Assembly (NCBI GenBank): GCA_004151065.3
Contig: NWUY0300000180.1
Coordinates: 14,373-43,449 of the forward strand
Direction: 5' to 3'
DNA length: 29,077 bases
Origin: Larix sibirica
Lineage: Eukaryota > Streptophyta > Pinopsida > Pinales > Pinaceae
The notes beneath the pieces were generated by a model. That model saw only the letters and a list, made by a program, of their open reading frames with translations. It did not search any database and had not been told where the DNA came from. Below are positions 1 to 11,150 of this stretch, one piece after another. Numbering within the stretch: position 1 is the stretch's first letter; each line of letters opens with the position of its first letter. The translations under genes were made by a program, and so were the position numbers.

Positions 1-76
1 CCATTACTTCCAATATTGTTATCCATCATTACAGCTTGACTCTAACTCTCACGCTGATTCCTCACTTTTATTGCAG

Positions 77-111
77 GCATTCATGGTAAACCAGCGTTTC
101 CCTATACATAG
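77..111 (+). CDS. possible terminal exon of a gene lying left of the window
   Basis: A good plant 3' splice site precedes this point: a branch-point-like CTGAT near 54, a T-rich tract and TTTTATTGCAG ending at 76. After it an open frame reads (x)IHGKPAFPYT and stops at TAG 109-111. The next 150 bases are T/G-rich, as in plant 3' UTRs, and include TGTAATAACAAAATG near 245-260, a weak polyadenylation-like signal. This would be the last few codons of a gene whose body lies outside the window. It is too short to identify a product, and a chance acceptor-like sequence is possible. Confidence 0.22.
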
Positions 112-1830
112 ATGTGCATATAGATAGAAACGCAGGACTGACATTTTTAATGCGCCACAGGATTCTTTTATGAGGATAAAAAATGGACATCTTTTGTGGG
201 CTGTGGGGGCCTCTTTGTGGAACTGTTTATTCTTTTTAAAAAGTAATGTAATAACAAAATGCAGCCATTCACAGCATAAATGGATATGCTCATCTTTTCT
301 GGCATTTTGCTCTCTCTATTATCCAGGTCTTTAGTATTCTGTCAGTCCAGTACCTTGAAAAGAAGTGCAACTGGTATTCACGATGATAGCGTGATCTTTT
401 TGTATGGTTTGTACCGTAGGGAAATTAAACGACTGACCAAGATCGCAGAACGGGAATCTAGATGGAGGCACAATCGTGAAAGACTGTGTTGATGATTTCG
501 TGGTCACGTTTGGATGTTCTAGCTGCTATATTCAGCCTAACAAATCACATAAAGCCCCTTCGGTGTCAGGCACGAATTGGAAAATTAAGGGCGAATTTGA
601 AAAAACGTCACTGCTTATATCACGAGGTTTGAAAGGTTCAAAATTCGAACGTTGTGGGACAAAAAATAAACTTGGGAATGATTCGACAAACACATTATAT
701 CATTCACGTTGTTTAAAACAATATTCCCATCACGTGACTTAGCCAGCCAGAAAACCCGAGATTTTGATTTGGTTATCAGGTTGAATTAAGAAAAACTGAG
801 ATTTTGATTTGGTTTCTATCGTAGATAACGCTAAAAGATGGATCGGGGCGAGACCTAGGTGCGATCTCAGAGATTTTATGAATGATTTTATCGTCACTAT
901 AGGGATTTTTGGCGAGCATATCCAGTCTCAAGTACCAATCACATGAAGGGAAGTAGAAAATATGTCATGTATTACATGATTAGTTTCGAATCCTTAATGT
1001 TCTAAGCCCATGTGATAAGAAGTAGATTCGGGAACTATAGAGAAAAACATTACACCTTCCGCAATATTTAAAAATAAAAAAGTGATTAAGAGTGGAATTA
1101 GCAATTATCCTTTGATGACTTTTTAGTGAGTTGGAATGCATCACATTTTATCCTTTCGCATGGCTCCATTACCACGTGATGGAATAAAACTCTTGAACAG
1201 ATGCATTGCACCTTGTCGATGATTTTGCTCTGAATACATTGCACCCAGTCGCTCTTTTTCCTCTCTGTTCATTTTTTCCTTTATTCTTTAACACATGATA
1301 AGCTCTAACCGCTTTTATTCCAACCGTTCCAAAAAATATGACTTATTAATATAATCTGCTTTAGTTTACATAGGCGTTAATTTATATATTACTTTTAGGA
1401 TTTAATTTATATATTACTTTTATGAAATAAAATGTACATTTTATTTAAAAATACCAAAATGGTATAAATGTTAGAAAAGTTCGAGGGTGCTAGGAAACAC
1501 CTCACAAATCTGGAGTGAAGGATTCTAACAAATTAGCGGTGAAGAATACACCAAAAATTAGAGAAAGCATGGCTATGGTTGGAAAGTATGTGCGATTGTA
1601 ACACTTACTCTTTTTGTTTCCTTCCTCGATGAGTCCTATGGTTAGGTTTATTGGTGATTTCTTTTCTTTTCTTTTTTAAATTTACGCTTTGTGTTTGATC
1701 TTCACAACTGTGTTGTAATGTTCATGGAAGATTTTTATACATTTAATTTTTTATGGGAGTTTGAATCTTTTTTCACTTCGTCAAGAAAATGCAAGAAATC
1801 TTGCAATAGCTAAGAAATTTTCCATAAATA
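112..1830. other. unassigned sequence, possible 3' UTR then non-coding DNA
   Basis: The first part (112-270) could be the 3' UTR of the putative exon. Two short overlapping plus-strand frames follow (280-492 and 476-742). They have no family resemblance or codon signature that I can see and are probably chance. From 800 to 1830 the DNA is AT-rich with frequent stops in all frames. I see no RNA gene, repeat or transposon signature here. Confidence 0.3.
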
Positions 1831-1924
1831 AATTTTCTTTAGTCATATTGATATGCCTAACATTGAGAATTTTTCATAAAGAAAATTAATTTTCTTTAGT
1901 CATATTAACATGCCTAACATTGAG
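1831..1924. repeat. 57-bp tandem duplication
   Basis: The block AATTTTCTTTAGTCATATT...ATGCCTAACATTGAG occurs at 1831 and again at 1888, a 57-bp period. There are only a few substitutions between the two copies, so the duplication is local and fairly recent relative to its surroundings. Confidence 0.8.
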
Positions 1925-2796
1925 TCCCCACTAGGGGATATTATCAATCTATATATGAAATTTTCTTTTGACTATTCATAAATGCAAGGATCTTCCATAT
2001 CCATTAAGTTATAATCTCTAATAAATCATTATGTTTACAAATATCACTTCATAAGTGAACAATATTCACAAATTTTCACGGGGAACATTTTCCAAGGCCT
2101 TGGTTGTATACAAAGAGAGACTAACATCAAAATATACACACTCGATAATCGTTGTATGCATATCCTCATGTGACTCCTCTCCATCTACTTCCATGCACGA
2201 TTCTTATTCCTAGGGTTGATGATAGTATGATCCTATGTTACACCATGGCCGAGTACTGATCTTTGAGGATGCAACTTCCCCTTTTAACTCTTAAAGACCA
2301 GTAATGACTACTGAGAGAAGTTAGGATCCTCAAGGGCGGGGAAGGAAATGGATTCACAAGGAATGCTTAGATGGGTGATAGTACTTCCTATTATTTCATG
2401 TAGAGATGCTACTTCGGTTATGAGATATTAATTCTTGGTATGATGGATTTCCATGAATGCATCTATGCCTTTTTCCTATTCAAAAATTGCCATTTTACTA
2501 GCTAGTGTCCACAACACCCTTGTCCCATGTTCGATTATCCTATTTTATTTAACTTGTAAGCACATTCTTCTACTTATTCCATCTCATTGTCTATTGTATT
2601 ATGCTATAGTGAGCTTTTAGAATATTCATAGTACTACATTTCTTCATACCCTAGTTGATATCCTTGAGCTTACTAAGCACATGATAGTTTCTCTGATAGT
2701 GGTGGTGAACCATTAATCACATTGCCTCTATCAAGTAAGTCCACTCATATCTCATAGCTCACAAAAGTAGCTATAGAGCACTACACAAGCCTCACA
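1925..2796. other. non-coding AT-rich stretch, nothing recognised
   Basis: No open frame of note, RNA gene or repeat can be supported. The base composition matches its surroundings. Confidence 0.4.
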
Positions 2797-3162
2797 ATGG
2801 AGATTCTAACTCGGGATCTAAAAAAACCCACTAACCGTGAAAAACCCTCTATTAAGGCACACAAAGCCCTGCCATGTTATGTCATATGCCGATTATGGAT
2901 ATCTAAAAAATATATTATCTTTCAAGGGTATAATATTTCTATTGGGATAGTATCTCATAAAATAAGGTTCCCCTATACAGAAGGGTGGAAAGCTCGCACA
3001 ATAAGGATAGATAGAGTCTTTAAAGCTCCAATAATTGAATTCAACAAAGCTTGGGTATTTTTTGACTTTGTCGACCATGCAGCCATAGATATATGTGGAA
3101 TAATGGAAAATATTTTTATTAATAAGAGGGTTTTTTTCTTCATTAAAAATGGTGTTGGGTAG
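2797..3162 (+). CDS. unrecognised 121-codon open frame, doubtful gene
   Basis: This uninterrupted frame starts at ATG 2797 and ends at TAG 3160-3162. The product would be basic at its N terminus (MEILTRDLKKPTNREK) and rich in I, F and K. I recognise no domain, signal peptide or membrane-spanning segment. There is no splice context or promoter that would mark it as a gene, and two minus-strand frames overlap it. In AT-rich DNA of this length a chance frame of this size is plausible, or it may be a fragment of a decayed element. Confidence 0.12.
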   Translation: MEILTRDLKKPTNREKPSIKAHKALPCYVICRLWISKKYIIFQGYNISIGIVSHKIRFPYTEGWKARTIRIDRVFKAPIIEFNKAWVFFDFVDHAAIDICGIMENIFINKRVFFFIKNGVG

Positions 3163-3192
3163 GGCACAAATAACAAAGTAGATATTTTTCCC

Positions 3193-3330
3193 TTTTGATT
3201 GTAATGAATTTGGTAGAAAATGAAGGTTTGATGGACTTTTGGGTTATGAATGACTTATAAATTTTGATTGTAATGAATTTAGTAGAAAAGGAAGGTTTGA
3301 TGGACTTGTGGATTATGGATGACTTATAAA
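3193..3330. repeat. 69-bp tandem duplication
   Basis: TTTTGATTGTAATGAATTT begins copies at 3193 and 3262, a 69-bp period. The copies extend through GAAGGTTTGATGGACTT and GATGACTTATAAA-like sequence. The period is a multiple of three, so a minus-strand frame repeats a 23-residue block across it; that frame is a by-product of the duplication rather than evidence of a gene. Confidence 0.85.
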
Positions 3331-5449
3331 CTTTTATAAAATGGTGCAATGGATAATCCCATATTCGAGTTGGACACTCCAACCTATAATGAAAAGATTC
3401 CTAGAGACTAAAATCATGCTTGACCACAATTATTATACACATATATTTATAGAATTTAAACCCAAAACATATTTAGTTTAGAAGAATGCACGTAATTTGC
3501 ACAAAGATACACTCGTATATAAATAATTCATGGGTATTTGGGTTTCTTTAGAGTTTTCTTTATCGGCTTACTTAGGAAAAAATATTTTTTTTAGTTAGTG
3601 ATGTCTTTGTAAAATGTGTTTTAAAAAATTAGTATTAAACCTTTTTTCTAAAAATATAGTTATTGAGACGACTATATTATATAAAAAAAGTTTAATAAAA
3701 AAGACATATTCAATTTTTTCAAAAAAACTAAAAATCCCCTTTAAAATATGCCTCCTTCCCATAGGAAGGGCCAATGAATCTATACAATGTTGAAAAACCA
3801 ATAAATAACTTTTTATTTCTAAGTGCTCAAGCTCGTAGGAGGGACCTCATTTTGAAAAGATGAAGAAAATATTCCTATCCCTAATGTCATTGTAAGTCCT
3901 TTCTTCGGACACTATAAGCATTATGTTCTAGATTGATGAGAAAGGCATTAAGGTAGAAGCGATGAGGGTAAAACTTTCCATATCAAGCATTGATGGTGCT
4001 TTAACAGACATCTGCCACCTTTGTAAAAACAATACACTTTTTGAAGCAGTAAGGACTATAGAAATCACTTTGGGTTATTGTATTAGTTTCTGGATATTTT
4101 CCAAAAAAAATAATTTTAAGTTTTCTCAGTGATATTCCCTTCCGACCAATAAACAATTTGCGAGCCTTATTTAACTTCTTATTGAGACACATACTACTTT
4201 TATGTAGGGCTCTAATTCCGTGCTTTCCTTTTCCAAGTCCATATTTACATAAATTTTTCCTATGTGAATTTCTCCTCTATTTTTCTAACTGTGCATGAAA
4301 ATGTTTATTAAAGCCGATATCCAAAAATAATGTTCACACTTTTTTGGGTGAGATTGCCAGCTCTCCACCATAAGTATGATCCATAAAATTTTATCACTCC
4401 ACGAATTTACAAAGAGATCTTTACGTGGAGGAGTAAATGATGCTATAACTCACCAATATTTGTTGTAATACGGTGAAATTCACACATCATATTCATTCCC
4501 AATGTTCAACTCAGCTTTAGTTATACATGCCACAGTACACAAAATCTATTCATGCAGCTCAGCGTACTGGACGTGATTTTCTTATACTTTTTGTGCAATC
4601 TACATTATAGCTGCAATTCTCAATTTTTGGTCGAGATAAGATTGAGAAAAGCATTATGTGATAGACTGGGAAAAACCATTACGAGATATTTTCATTTATA
4701 TGAGCTCTGATCCATTTATCGCCTTTGTTTTTCCGACATTGCTATTCTGGCTTCATGTAGAAGTCATTGTCAACTGTCTTTTCTTTAAGTCGTTTGCAGG
4801 AAGAAATTGATACATTCTGTTATACCAAGTGCAGGAACCATATAATGCTACTTCAACTTAGACACTTTATTAACTTTAGATACTATTAATCCTTCTAACC
4901 TTGTCAAATATATATCATCCTGAAGTTCTCCATTGGGAAATGACATTTTAACATTTAGCTAATGCATTTCCAAAACTCATTATCCTGGAATGGCAAGAAA
5001 TATGAGCCACATCCATCAGGTTTCAAAATAATTAAAACCTCCGATCTTGTGTTGTGTTAAAGAATGAGAATTCTCCTGGTATTACTGCTCAATATGTAAA
5101 TGAGATTCCCTCTTTATTTTGATAGGCGACTCATCCTAAACTCTCCATTGTTTGGATAGGGATCCACATAAATTTGAATATCTGTTGCTTCCTCTTCATC
5201 ATTGAATACTAATACATAATCAATAATTTAGGAAATTGTTATTTCAAAAATCTGTTTCCATGTTTAATATTTTTTATAATATACTGTCTTGTTCATGATT
5301 TGCAAACTCAATTTTCGGAACTTTTTATTTTAATTTAATTTTTGTTTTGTTATAATATATTTTAATTTAAAAAGATTTGGTGGATAATGATTTAGTATTA
5401 TGAGTTACAAATTAACTGACAAAAATTACAATCAACCATTTTTTTTATT
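3331..5449. other. non-coding stretch, nothing recognised
   Basis: All frames are broken by frequent stops; the short minus-strand frames at 3595-3801 and 4001-4192 have no recognisable content. No LTR end, PBS, tRNA or tandem repeat could be supported by eye. Confidence 0.4.
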
Positions 5450-5990
5450 TATTTTACATATATTCTAAAAAAAATTAAAAAATAAATAGAAAAACTTTTT
5501 ATTTTTTTGCTACTTGTTTTTTTATGTGTAGTTGTAATTGAGCTCGTTATCCATAAGCTACTAGTCATTTTTTTATATTCTTTTTTTTTTTATAATTGTT
5601 TATTTCAAATAACCACAACCATAAAATCAATCTCAACTGTAGAAAATTACACCAATAAATGTAATTAACTAACTCTAATAGCATATCATTCGTATAATTA
5701 GAAATTGTAATCATATAGCATATTATTCAAATCTTATTGCTAAAAATATAAATGTATGTAAATCAACATAGAGGGATCCAATTTGTTAAGGTGTAATTGC
5801 TTTTTAGATCCATGTTTAAGATTGATATATGCTTTTTATTTTTTTATTTTATGAGCCAACATGGATTTTTTTAATAACTTTTTATTTGGTTTTAATTTTT
5901 TTTATTTTATGAGCCTACTTTTTATTTGGTTTTTTATTTTATTTTATTTTATAAGCCAACATGATTTTTTTAAATTATTTTTTATTTTGT
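5450..5990. repeat. T-rich low-complexity tract with a threefold repeated core
   Basis: The region is dominated by runs of T and (ATTTT)n. Within 5830-5985 the unit TTTTATTTTATGAGCC is present in three degenerate copies (ATGAGCCAACATGG, ATGAGCCTACTTTT, ATAAGCCAACATGA). Replication slippage of an AT-rich seed is the simplest explanation. Confidence 0.7.
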
Positions 5991-6154
5991 TAGGAACGTG
6001 ACAACATCTCTACCGTACTGGGCTGTAGAGCACACCTCGCTCCTCTCGGTGCAATAAAAGGGAAATACAGTACTGAACAAGTTGAATAATTTTTGATAAG
6101 AAAAAAGGAGCCTATGTTGATATTTGTAGTCTTGTGTGTAGTGTTATTTGGAAT

Positions 6155-7135
6155 TGAGCCAGATAGAAAGCCTTGCAGAAGATTATAACGTCTTAGGATA
6201 TATTTAGGCAACTTCACCATTTCTAAACCAGTTTTGTGATACTTGTATTAAACAATTTTATAAAAATCTCGTTGGCATTGATATTTAGTATTTACCATAT
6301 AGCTATAAATATGACAAGTTACTTGCAGTATGCCAAGCAAGCCTGGAATTTGACTGGTATCTATCCCAGTCGTTTAAAATTTTACCTAGGGTTTGGCAAT
6401 GACTCTTGTCCTTTTTGCGGGCTGTTTTCAAACACTAAATACCAATGTGAAGTATGGTTATACAAGTAATGTGTTGTTACTCGCAGTATGCGAAGCAATT
6501 TGGAATGCAGGGAGATAGAAAGCCTCGGAGGAGATTATAACGTTATAGGATATTTAGGCAATTTCCCCATCTTTAACCAGTTTTGTGATACATATATATA
6601 TTATGAAGTTTAATCAATTTTATAAAAAATTGGTTGGCATTGATATTTACTGTATAGCTATAAACACGTCCACTTCCTTGCAGAAGGCCAAGCAAACCTG
6701 GAATTCGATTGGTATCTATTCCGGTTGTTCAAAATTTTACTGTGGGTTTGGCAATGACTCAACCTTTTCAGGGGCAGTTTTCAAACATTAAATACCAATT
6801 TGAAGTATGGTTATACACGTGATATGTTCTGTTACTTTCAGTATGCCAGGCAAGCCTGGAATTTGACTGGTATCTATTCCTGTCATTTAAAGTTTTACCA
6901 AGGGCTTGGCAACAACTCGTCCTTTTCAGGGGTTGTTTACGGTTATCCAAGTAATATGTCCTGTTACTTGCGGTATGCCAAGCAAGCCTGGAATTTGCCT
7001 GGTATATATACTCGTCATTTAAAACTTTACGTATGTTTTGGCAACGACTTGTCCTGTTCAGGGGCTGTTTTCAAACACTAGATACCGATATGAAGTATGT
7101 TTATACAAGTAATATGTTATTATGCAACGAATCCT
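6155..7135. repeat. nested degenerate tandem repeat array
   Basis: A unit containing TATGCCAAGCAAGCCTGGAA, then a TGGTATCTAT-like stretch, a GGTTTGGCAATGACT-like stretch and CAAACACTA-ATACC occurs at about 6329, 6487 (truncated), 6684, 6842, 6974 and 7121 (partial). Spacings are about 158, 197, 158, 132 and 147 bp. A higher-order duplication of 352-355 bp overlies this: AGATAGAAAGCC occurs at 6161 and 6513, and both are followed by the same GATTATAACGT, TTTAGGCAA and ATTTTATAAAAA-type landmarks. Short plus-strand frames through the units (6236-6469, 6585-6791, 6800-7081) repeat a peptide with AKQAWN and LKFY. Units differ by indels not divisible by three, which argues against selection as one protein. 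Confidence 0.85.
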
Positions 7136-7206
7136 GTGTTAGTGTTTATTTCTCTCGACGTGTTGAACCTACCACACTAGGTTAATCTTTGGGAGAACTC
7201 AGTCGC

Positions 7207-7830
7207 TCATCTTGAAATCATGGGAAGTAGAAGATACATATAGTAGATGTATCCATTTTTGAATGTCAACAAGAGGCCAGTCCATGAAGAGTATTTGACA
7301 AACGCATAATTATTATTGCCAACGAGCTGTATCATTTTTGCTTGTGATACTTCCAAGCATCCTTTCATTTTCATACCATCGTCCTGGTTCAGAATATTGG
7401 ACGATTTCTCAATTTCAATAGCTTCTGTCACTGTTCTTTTGTAATAGTGCCGCATTTGAGCAATCGTTTTTGTTTTCCTGGTGGCTTGGAATTGCCAGTG
7501 TGCTCTGCAAGTGCAGATCTAGCGATTTGAATGTGTTGTATCTGCCTTATGTTCCTTGAGCTTTGTTCGGATTGATTGACCTGTTTTACTAACATATATT
7601 TTGCCATATGAACGTGGAATAGCATAAACATCTTTTGAATCTTGGATTTTGTCTTTTCCATGGTTCGGCATTTTTCTGAGAGTTCGTAGGGGAGAAAGCA
7701 ACCTTTACATGCCTCTTCCTTGGATTTTCTGGCGATATTAACTACATGTTCTCCATGTTGCTCTGTTCGAGATTTTTGAAGGGTTTGTTTTGGTTTGATT
7801 TTTGTTTTATCTATTACTCGGGGCCTTTGC
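7207..7830 (-). pseudogene. Penelope-like retroelement endonuclease (GIY-YIG) remnant
   Basis: Read on the minus strand from about 7730 downwards, the translation gives a linker (LRTLRKMPNHGKDKIQDSK), then VYAIPRSYGKIYVSKTGQS and RTKLKEHKADTTH. This is the layout of the GIY-YIG nuclease of Penelope-like elements: VY-I-C-CGK-Y-G-TGR and R--EH. After a stop and frameshift near 7520, SALAEHTGNSK and then TVTEAIEIEKSSNILNQDDG follow, matching the C-terminal EAIEIEK...N.LN.DDG block of the family. The usual cysteine after IP is arginine here, and the YIG glycine is serine (YVS), so it would not be active. The frame is spread over at least three reading frames (7428-7835, 7519-7701, 7207-7455). The reverse transcriptase that should precede it, at higher coordinates, is not recognisable. 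Confidence 0.75.
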
Positions 7831-7836
7831 GACATA

Positions 7837-8341
7837 GGGCCTTTGTGAGATATTTCATTTCTTGCTTCGAGGGGTTCCTTCTTAGAGACGTTAATAGCTT
7901 TGAGACCTTGTTAGCTTGTGTCACCATCATGTTAACGATTCCCAATTTTTGAGCCAGATGGTGGTGAAACAACGTGCAAGTATTTATATGTATGGGTTTT
8001 CTCCTTATATACTAGGTGGTTATAACATTTAAGAAAGGTAGGTGTTTATCTACTTCCATTTTTATTGGACTTTAATATACTCACACTAGGTGTATCCATT
8101 AATCCTTGGGCCTTTGTGAGATGGTTCATTTCTTGTTTTGAGGGGTTCTTTCTTTGAAACCTTAATAGCTTATGTCACCAGCATGTTAATGACTCAATTT
8201 TTGAGCTATAGATGGTGGTGAGACAATGTGCAAGTATTTATATGTTCCTCTCTATATACTTGGTGATTATAACATTTGAGAAAGGTAGGTGTTTATCTTC
8301 TTCCATTTTTATTGTTACTTTAATATACTCATACTAGGTAT
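7837..8341. repeat. direct repeat, two copies about 271 bp apart
   Basis: GGGCCTTTGTGAGAT opens copies at 7837 and 8108. Shared landmarks follow in order: TTCATTTCTTG, GAGGGGTT, TTAATAGCTT, GTCACCA-CATGTTAA, ATTTTTGAGC, GATGGTGGTGA, GTGCAAGTATTTATATG, GAAAGGTAGGTGTTTATCT and TTAATATACTCA. The first copy runs to about 8098 and the second to about 8341, with many substitutions and small indels. The pair abuts the 5' side of the endonuclease remnant. It could therefore be part of the Penelope-like element, for example a pseudo-LTR pair, or simply a later tandem duplication. Confidence 0.8.
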
Positions 8342-8699
8342 TCAGAGGATGAGTGAATTCATTAGGTCTCTCCTTGTGTGTCTAGTGTACATTTATATCA
8401 TCAAAGTACCTTCACCACCACTTAGGTTTTTGACGAGTTTCTTTTCAAAGTTATTCCATATAAAAATTAGCAATCACAAGTGAGAAAGCAGGGGTCTCAT
8501 TGCGACACCTTCAATTTCCTCGTTGATTTCCTCACAATTCTGAAGTATGTTGATCTAAAGGCACATCTCCACCAACTTCACATTTTCTTGGTTAGTGACA
8601 CTTTTTACAACCTCCATGGCTTTCATTGATTGATATTTTTGTAAAAAATGTTGTAACTAAGCAATGTGTCACCGTCTTCAATCTCCCTATTCTTCATTT

Positions 8700-8860
8700 C
8701 ATTTACGAAAGAGTGTTTTATTAAGGAAGGTATTGAAGCCTCATGGCTAAGTATAATTTACAAAAGAGTCTTTTATGAAGGTTGTGGTATTATTTACGAA
8801 AGAGTATTTTATGAAGTTTGTGGTATTTTTGGTACGGGTTGAAGCCTCATGGCCAAGTAT
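8700..8860. repeat. short tandem duplications, 36-bp period plus flanking echo
   Basis: ATTTACAAAAGAGTCTTTTA at 8756 and ATTTACGAAAGAGTATTTTA at 8792 form a 36-bp tandem pair ending in TGTGGTATT. A third related copy lies at about 8701. GAAGCCTCATGGC(T/C)AAGTAT is repeated on both sides of the pair, so a larger block was also duplicated. Confidence 0.75.
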
Positions 8861-10235
8861 TCATAAGATTATAAGTTGGAGAATGAATCATGTTTACAAT
8901 GGGCCTTTGTTGAATGTCTTCCTTGTCCGTCTTCGGTAAACCATAAATTTGAGGCATTATTGGACTTTTGAAGGTCAATGCTATTTTGATGCTTTCATTA
9001 AGGGATGAATTATTAGGGGATGGATTCTTTATTGCATTCGCACCTCCTTCATAACATTGCTTATGAGATCTTGCTCCTACCTATTTGTAGCTTCCGGTGG
9101 TTGATCATTTTTTTGCTATAGTCCTCGACGTTCAAGACGACAATTGCCATTCCCTTACCCCTAGGTATTCAAGTAATATGTTGTATTCAACTTTGCTAAT
9201 TCATTACCCTTGCCTCATCTTGGTTGTTTGTTTGGATTTGCTCGTGGATACAAGGTACCCTTGGTGCTTTGCTAGTGTTTATAAGGATTGAGGCCCTTCT
9301 CTTATTGTCATGTACATTTATTTTGGATGGATGTTGAGGGCAATGTGTTTTGCATTGTTCCCCATATAGGATAGAGCAACATAGGTTCTTCATCAAGGGG
9401 TGTATTGAGGCACATTATCTTGCTCTCCTTGTATATCTATTTGGGTTTTCGGCTAGAAGGGTGGATACTTGGGACTTTTGTTACTTTGTTAGTGATGTAA
9501 GTTTAATCTTATTGTTAGGGTTGTTCATTTGCATATACTTGGATGGTGGATAAAGGTAACATGTGTTGCGTTGCTACTCATTAAGTTTGTTAACGTTGGT
9601 TCTTAGTACTTTGTGTTCCTTGCTCGATAAGAACTAATAAATCCTAGGTTTATATTGATTTGGAGAAATTGTAGGGATAAGACAAAAAAATGAGATATCG
9701 CAAGGCGGGGGTTTGAGATAGAGAAGGGGTGATGGCATGGGTTAATGGTAAACTTGAAGACGTAGTGGGAATGAGAGAAAATTTGAAGGGCTAAATTTTT
9801 ACCATGTGCTAATTTTCTAAAAGAAGGATTTGTCAATTTACATTTAATAAAAAATGATTTGTCCAAATTCTTTAAACTAACATTATTTTACCTTAAGTAT
9901 TTTCAGATTTTTTTAGAAATTATATAAAATTTGTATAAATTTAAATATTAAAAAAATAGTGCCGAACATTTTATAATTGTCATTTGAAGAATTAGTAAGA
10001 ATTGCCAAGGTTTTTTACACTTTAAAAGAAGTATGGACTTTAAATTTTTTCTTTGAGAAAATAGGAAACAGTGCAAGAAGGGGATTTCAAATGGAAAAAG
10101 GGTGATGGGATAGTTTCATGTGAAACTTGAAGATGCACAAAGAAAAAGAGAAGATGCGAGGCCTTTCAACAAAGGGATAGTGAGATGGAAAAGGAGCTTA
10201 TACCTTGTGTAAGGGAGACTAGTGTGAGTAAGTCT
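8861..10235. other. non-coding stretch with one diverged direct repeat
   Basis: No gene is supported; the frames at 9097-9291, 9350-9553 and 9603-9866 show no domain. GGGGTGATGGCATGGGTTAA...GTAAACTTGAAGACG near 9725 resembles AGGGTGATGGGATAGTTTCA...GTGAAACTTGAAGATGC near 10095, suggesting a diverged duplication about 370 bp apart. Confidence 0.35.
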
Positions 10236-10240
10236 ATCAT
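10236..10240. repeat. target-site duplication, left copy (ATCAT)
   Basis: ATCAT immediately precedes the left LTR. ATCAC follows the right LTR at 13774-13778. Four of five bases match, consistent with an aged 5-bp duplication, the usual length for LTR elements. Confidence 0.7.
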
Positions 10241-11131
10241 TGTTAAATTTCCTTATAACCCGATTTCAGATTTCAAGTGTCAATACAAATATTTAATGCT
10301 CATATTTTATGTGCATAAATTTAACTTTTTTAGATATGAAATTTTTATGACTGAAAATAGTTTCTAAACATTAAATGCATAGTGGAAGGTAGAAAACCAT
10401 TAATAGAAAATGACACAAGATGTACCTTGGAAACCCCAATGAGGAAAACCAACAAACAAAGGTTTATATATTATCACTGCTCATAGAGAAACATGGAATA
10501 TACACCAAAAATTTATAGCATTAAAGAACTTGTATGCTGCCTTGGGATCCATGCGAACTCTCCCCCAGTCATTGTACGACCTATTTCTATTTGATCTAGG
10601 GCTTGTACTGCCACCAAAATCTGCCCCTGGGTCCTGAGCCCTCGCTGCTGCTATACAACCACTTTCTTGTCGCTATATGGCCTCTCTTGGACTATTAAAT
10701 TGCCTCTTAAATGCGATCTGCAAACGCTGCTTGGAGGACGCTCTTTCTTCCTTATTGAGAATCACTCTCAGGTTCTTCACCTTCAGCCTTTTCAAGAATC
10801 TTTCTTTCTCTCTCTCAACTCAATGAGACAATTGTGTCTAATCTCCTCCTTAGAACTCATTTTATATTTCTTTTAATGATAAAAACCCTAAACCTAGATC
10901 TCCAAAATGACTAAGGGTTAATAATAAATCTTAATCATTTGAGATCTACGGAAGTGACTTAATCTCACGTTGAGACAACTGAAGTTACTTAAGTCACTTT
11001 ATCATTAAATATAAAAGTCACTTTAACTTTATAATAATAAAGATAATGTCTAGAGAAGACTCCTTTGGACAACTGCATGCAGGTGGACACTTAGCCTACA
11101 AAAGTACTTGTCCAAGCTACAAACATCAACA
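10241..11131 (-). repeat. 3' LTR of the Copia element
   Basis: On the plus strand it begins TGTTAAATTTCC and ends CATCAACA; it is 891 bp long. It is collinear with the copy at 12886-13773. Read on the minus strand it starts TGTTGATG directly after the PPT. A TATA-like stretch (TTTTATATTTAATG on the minus strand, near 11000-11015) lies in its first part and is a candidate U3 promoter. Confidence 0.88.
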
Positions 11132-11140
11132 CTCCCTCTT
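11132..11140 (-). other. polypurine tract of the Copia element
   Basis: The minus strand reads AAGAGGGAG immediately before the TGTTGATG that opens the 3' LTR. This is the expected position and composition for the second-strand primer. Confidence 0.75.
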
Positions 11141-11150
11141 AGCGAGGAAG

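Noticed and set aside
3143-3382. Minus-strand frame with a duplicated SIKPSFSTKFITIK peptide
   Set aside because: The repetition follows directly from the 69-bp DNA duplication; nothing else supports coding.
6236-7081. Repeated plus-strand peptide (AKQAWN...LKFY) as a possible repeat protein
   Set aside because: Unit spacings of about 158, 197, 158, 132 and 147 bp are not all multiples of three and stops separate the frames, so a DNA or RNA repeat is likelier.
7837-8341. Hammerhead ribozyme in the direct repeat, as found in some Penelope-like elements
   Set aside because: I could not find the CUGAUGA and GAAA core sequences in the required arrangement on either strand.
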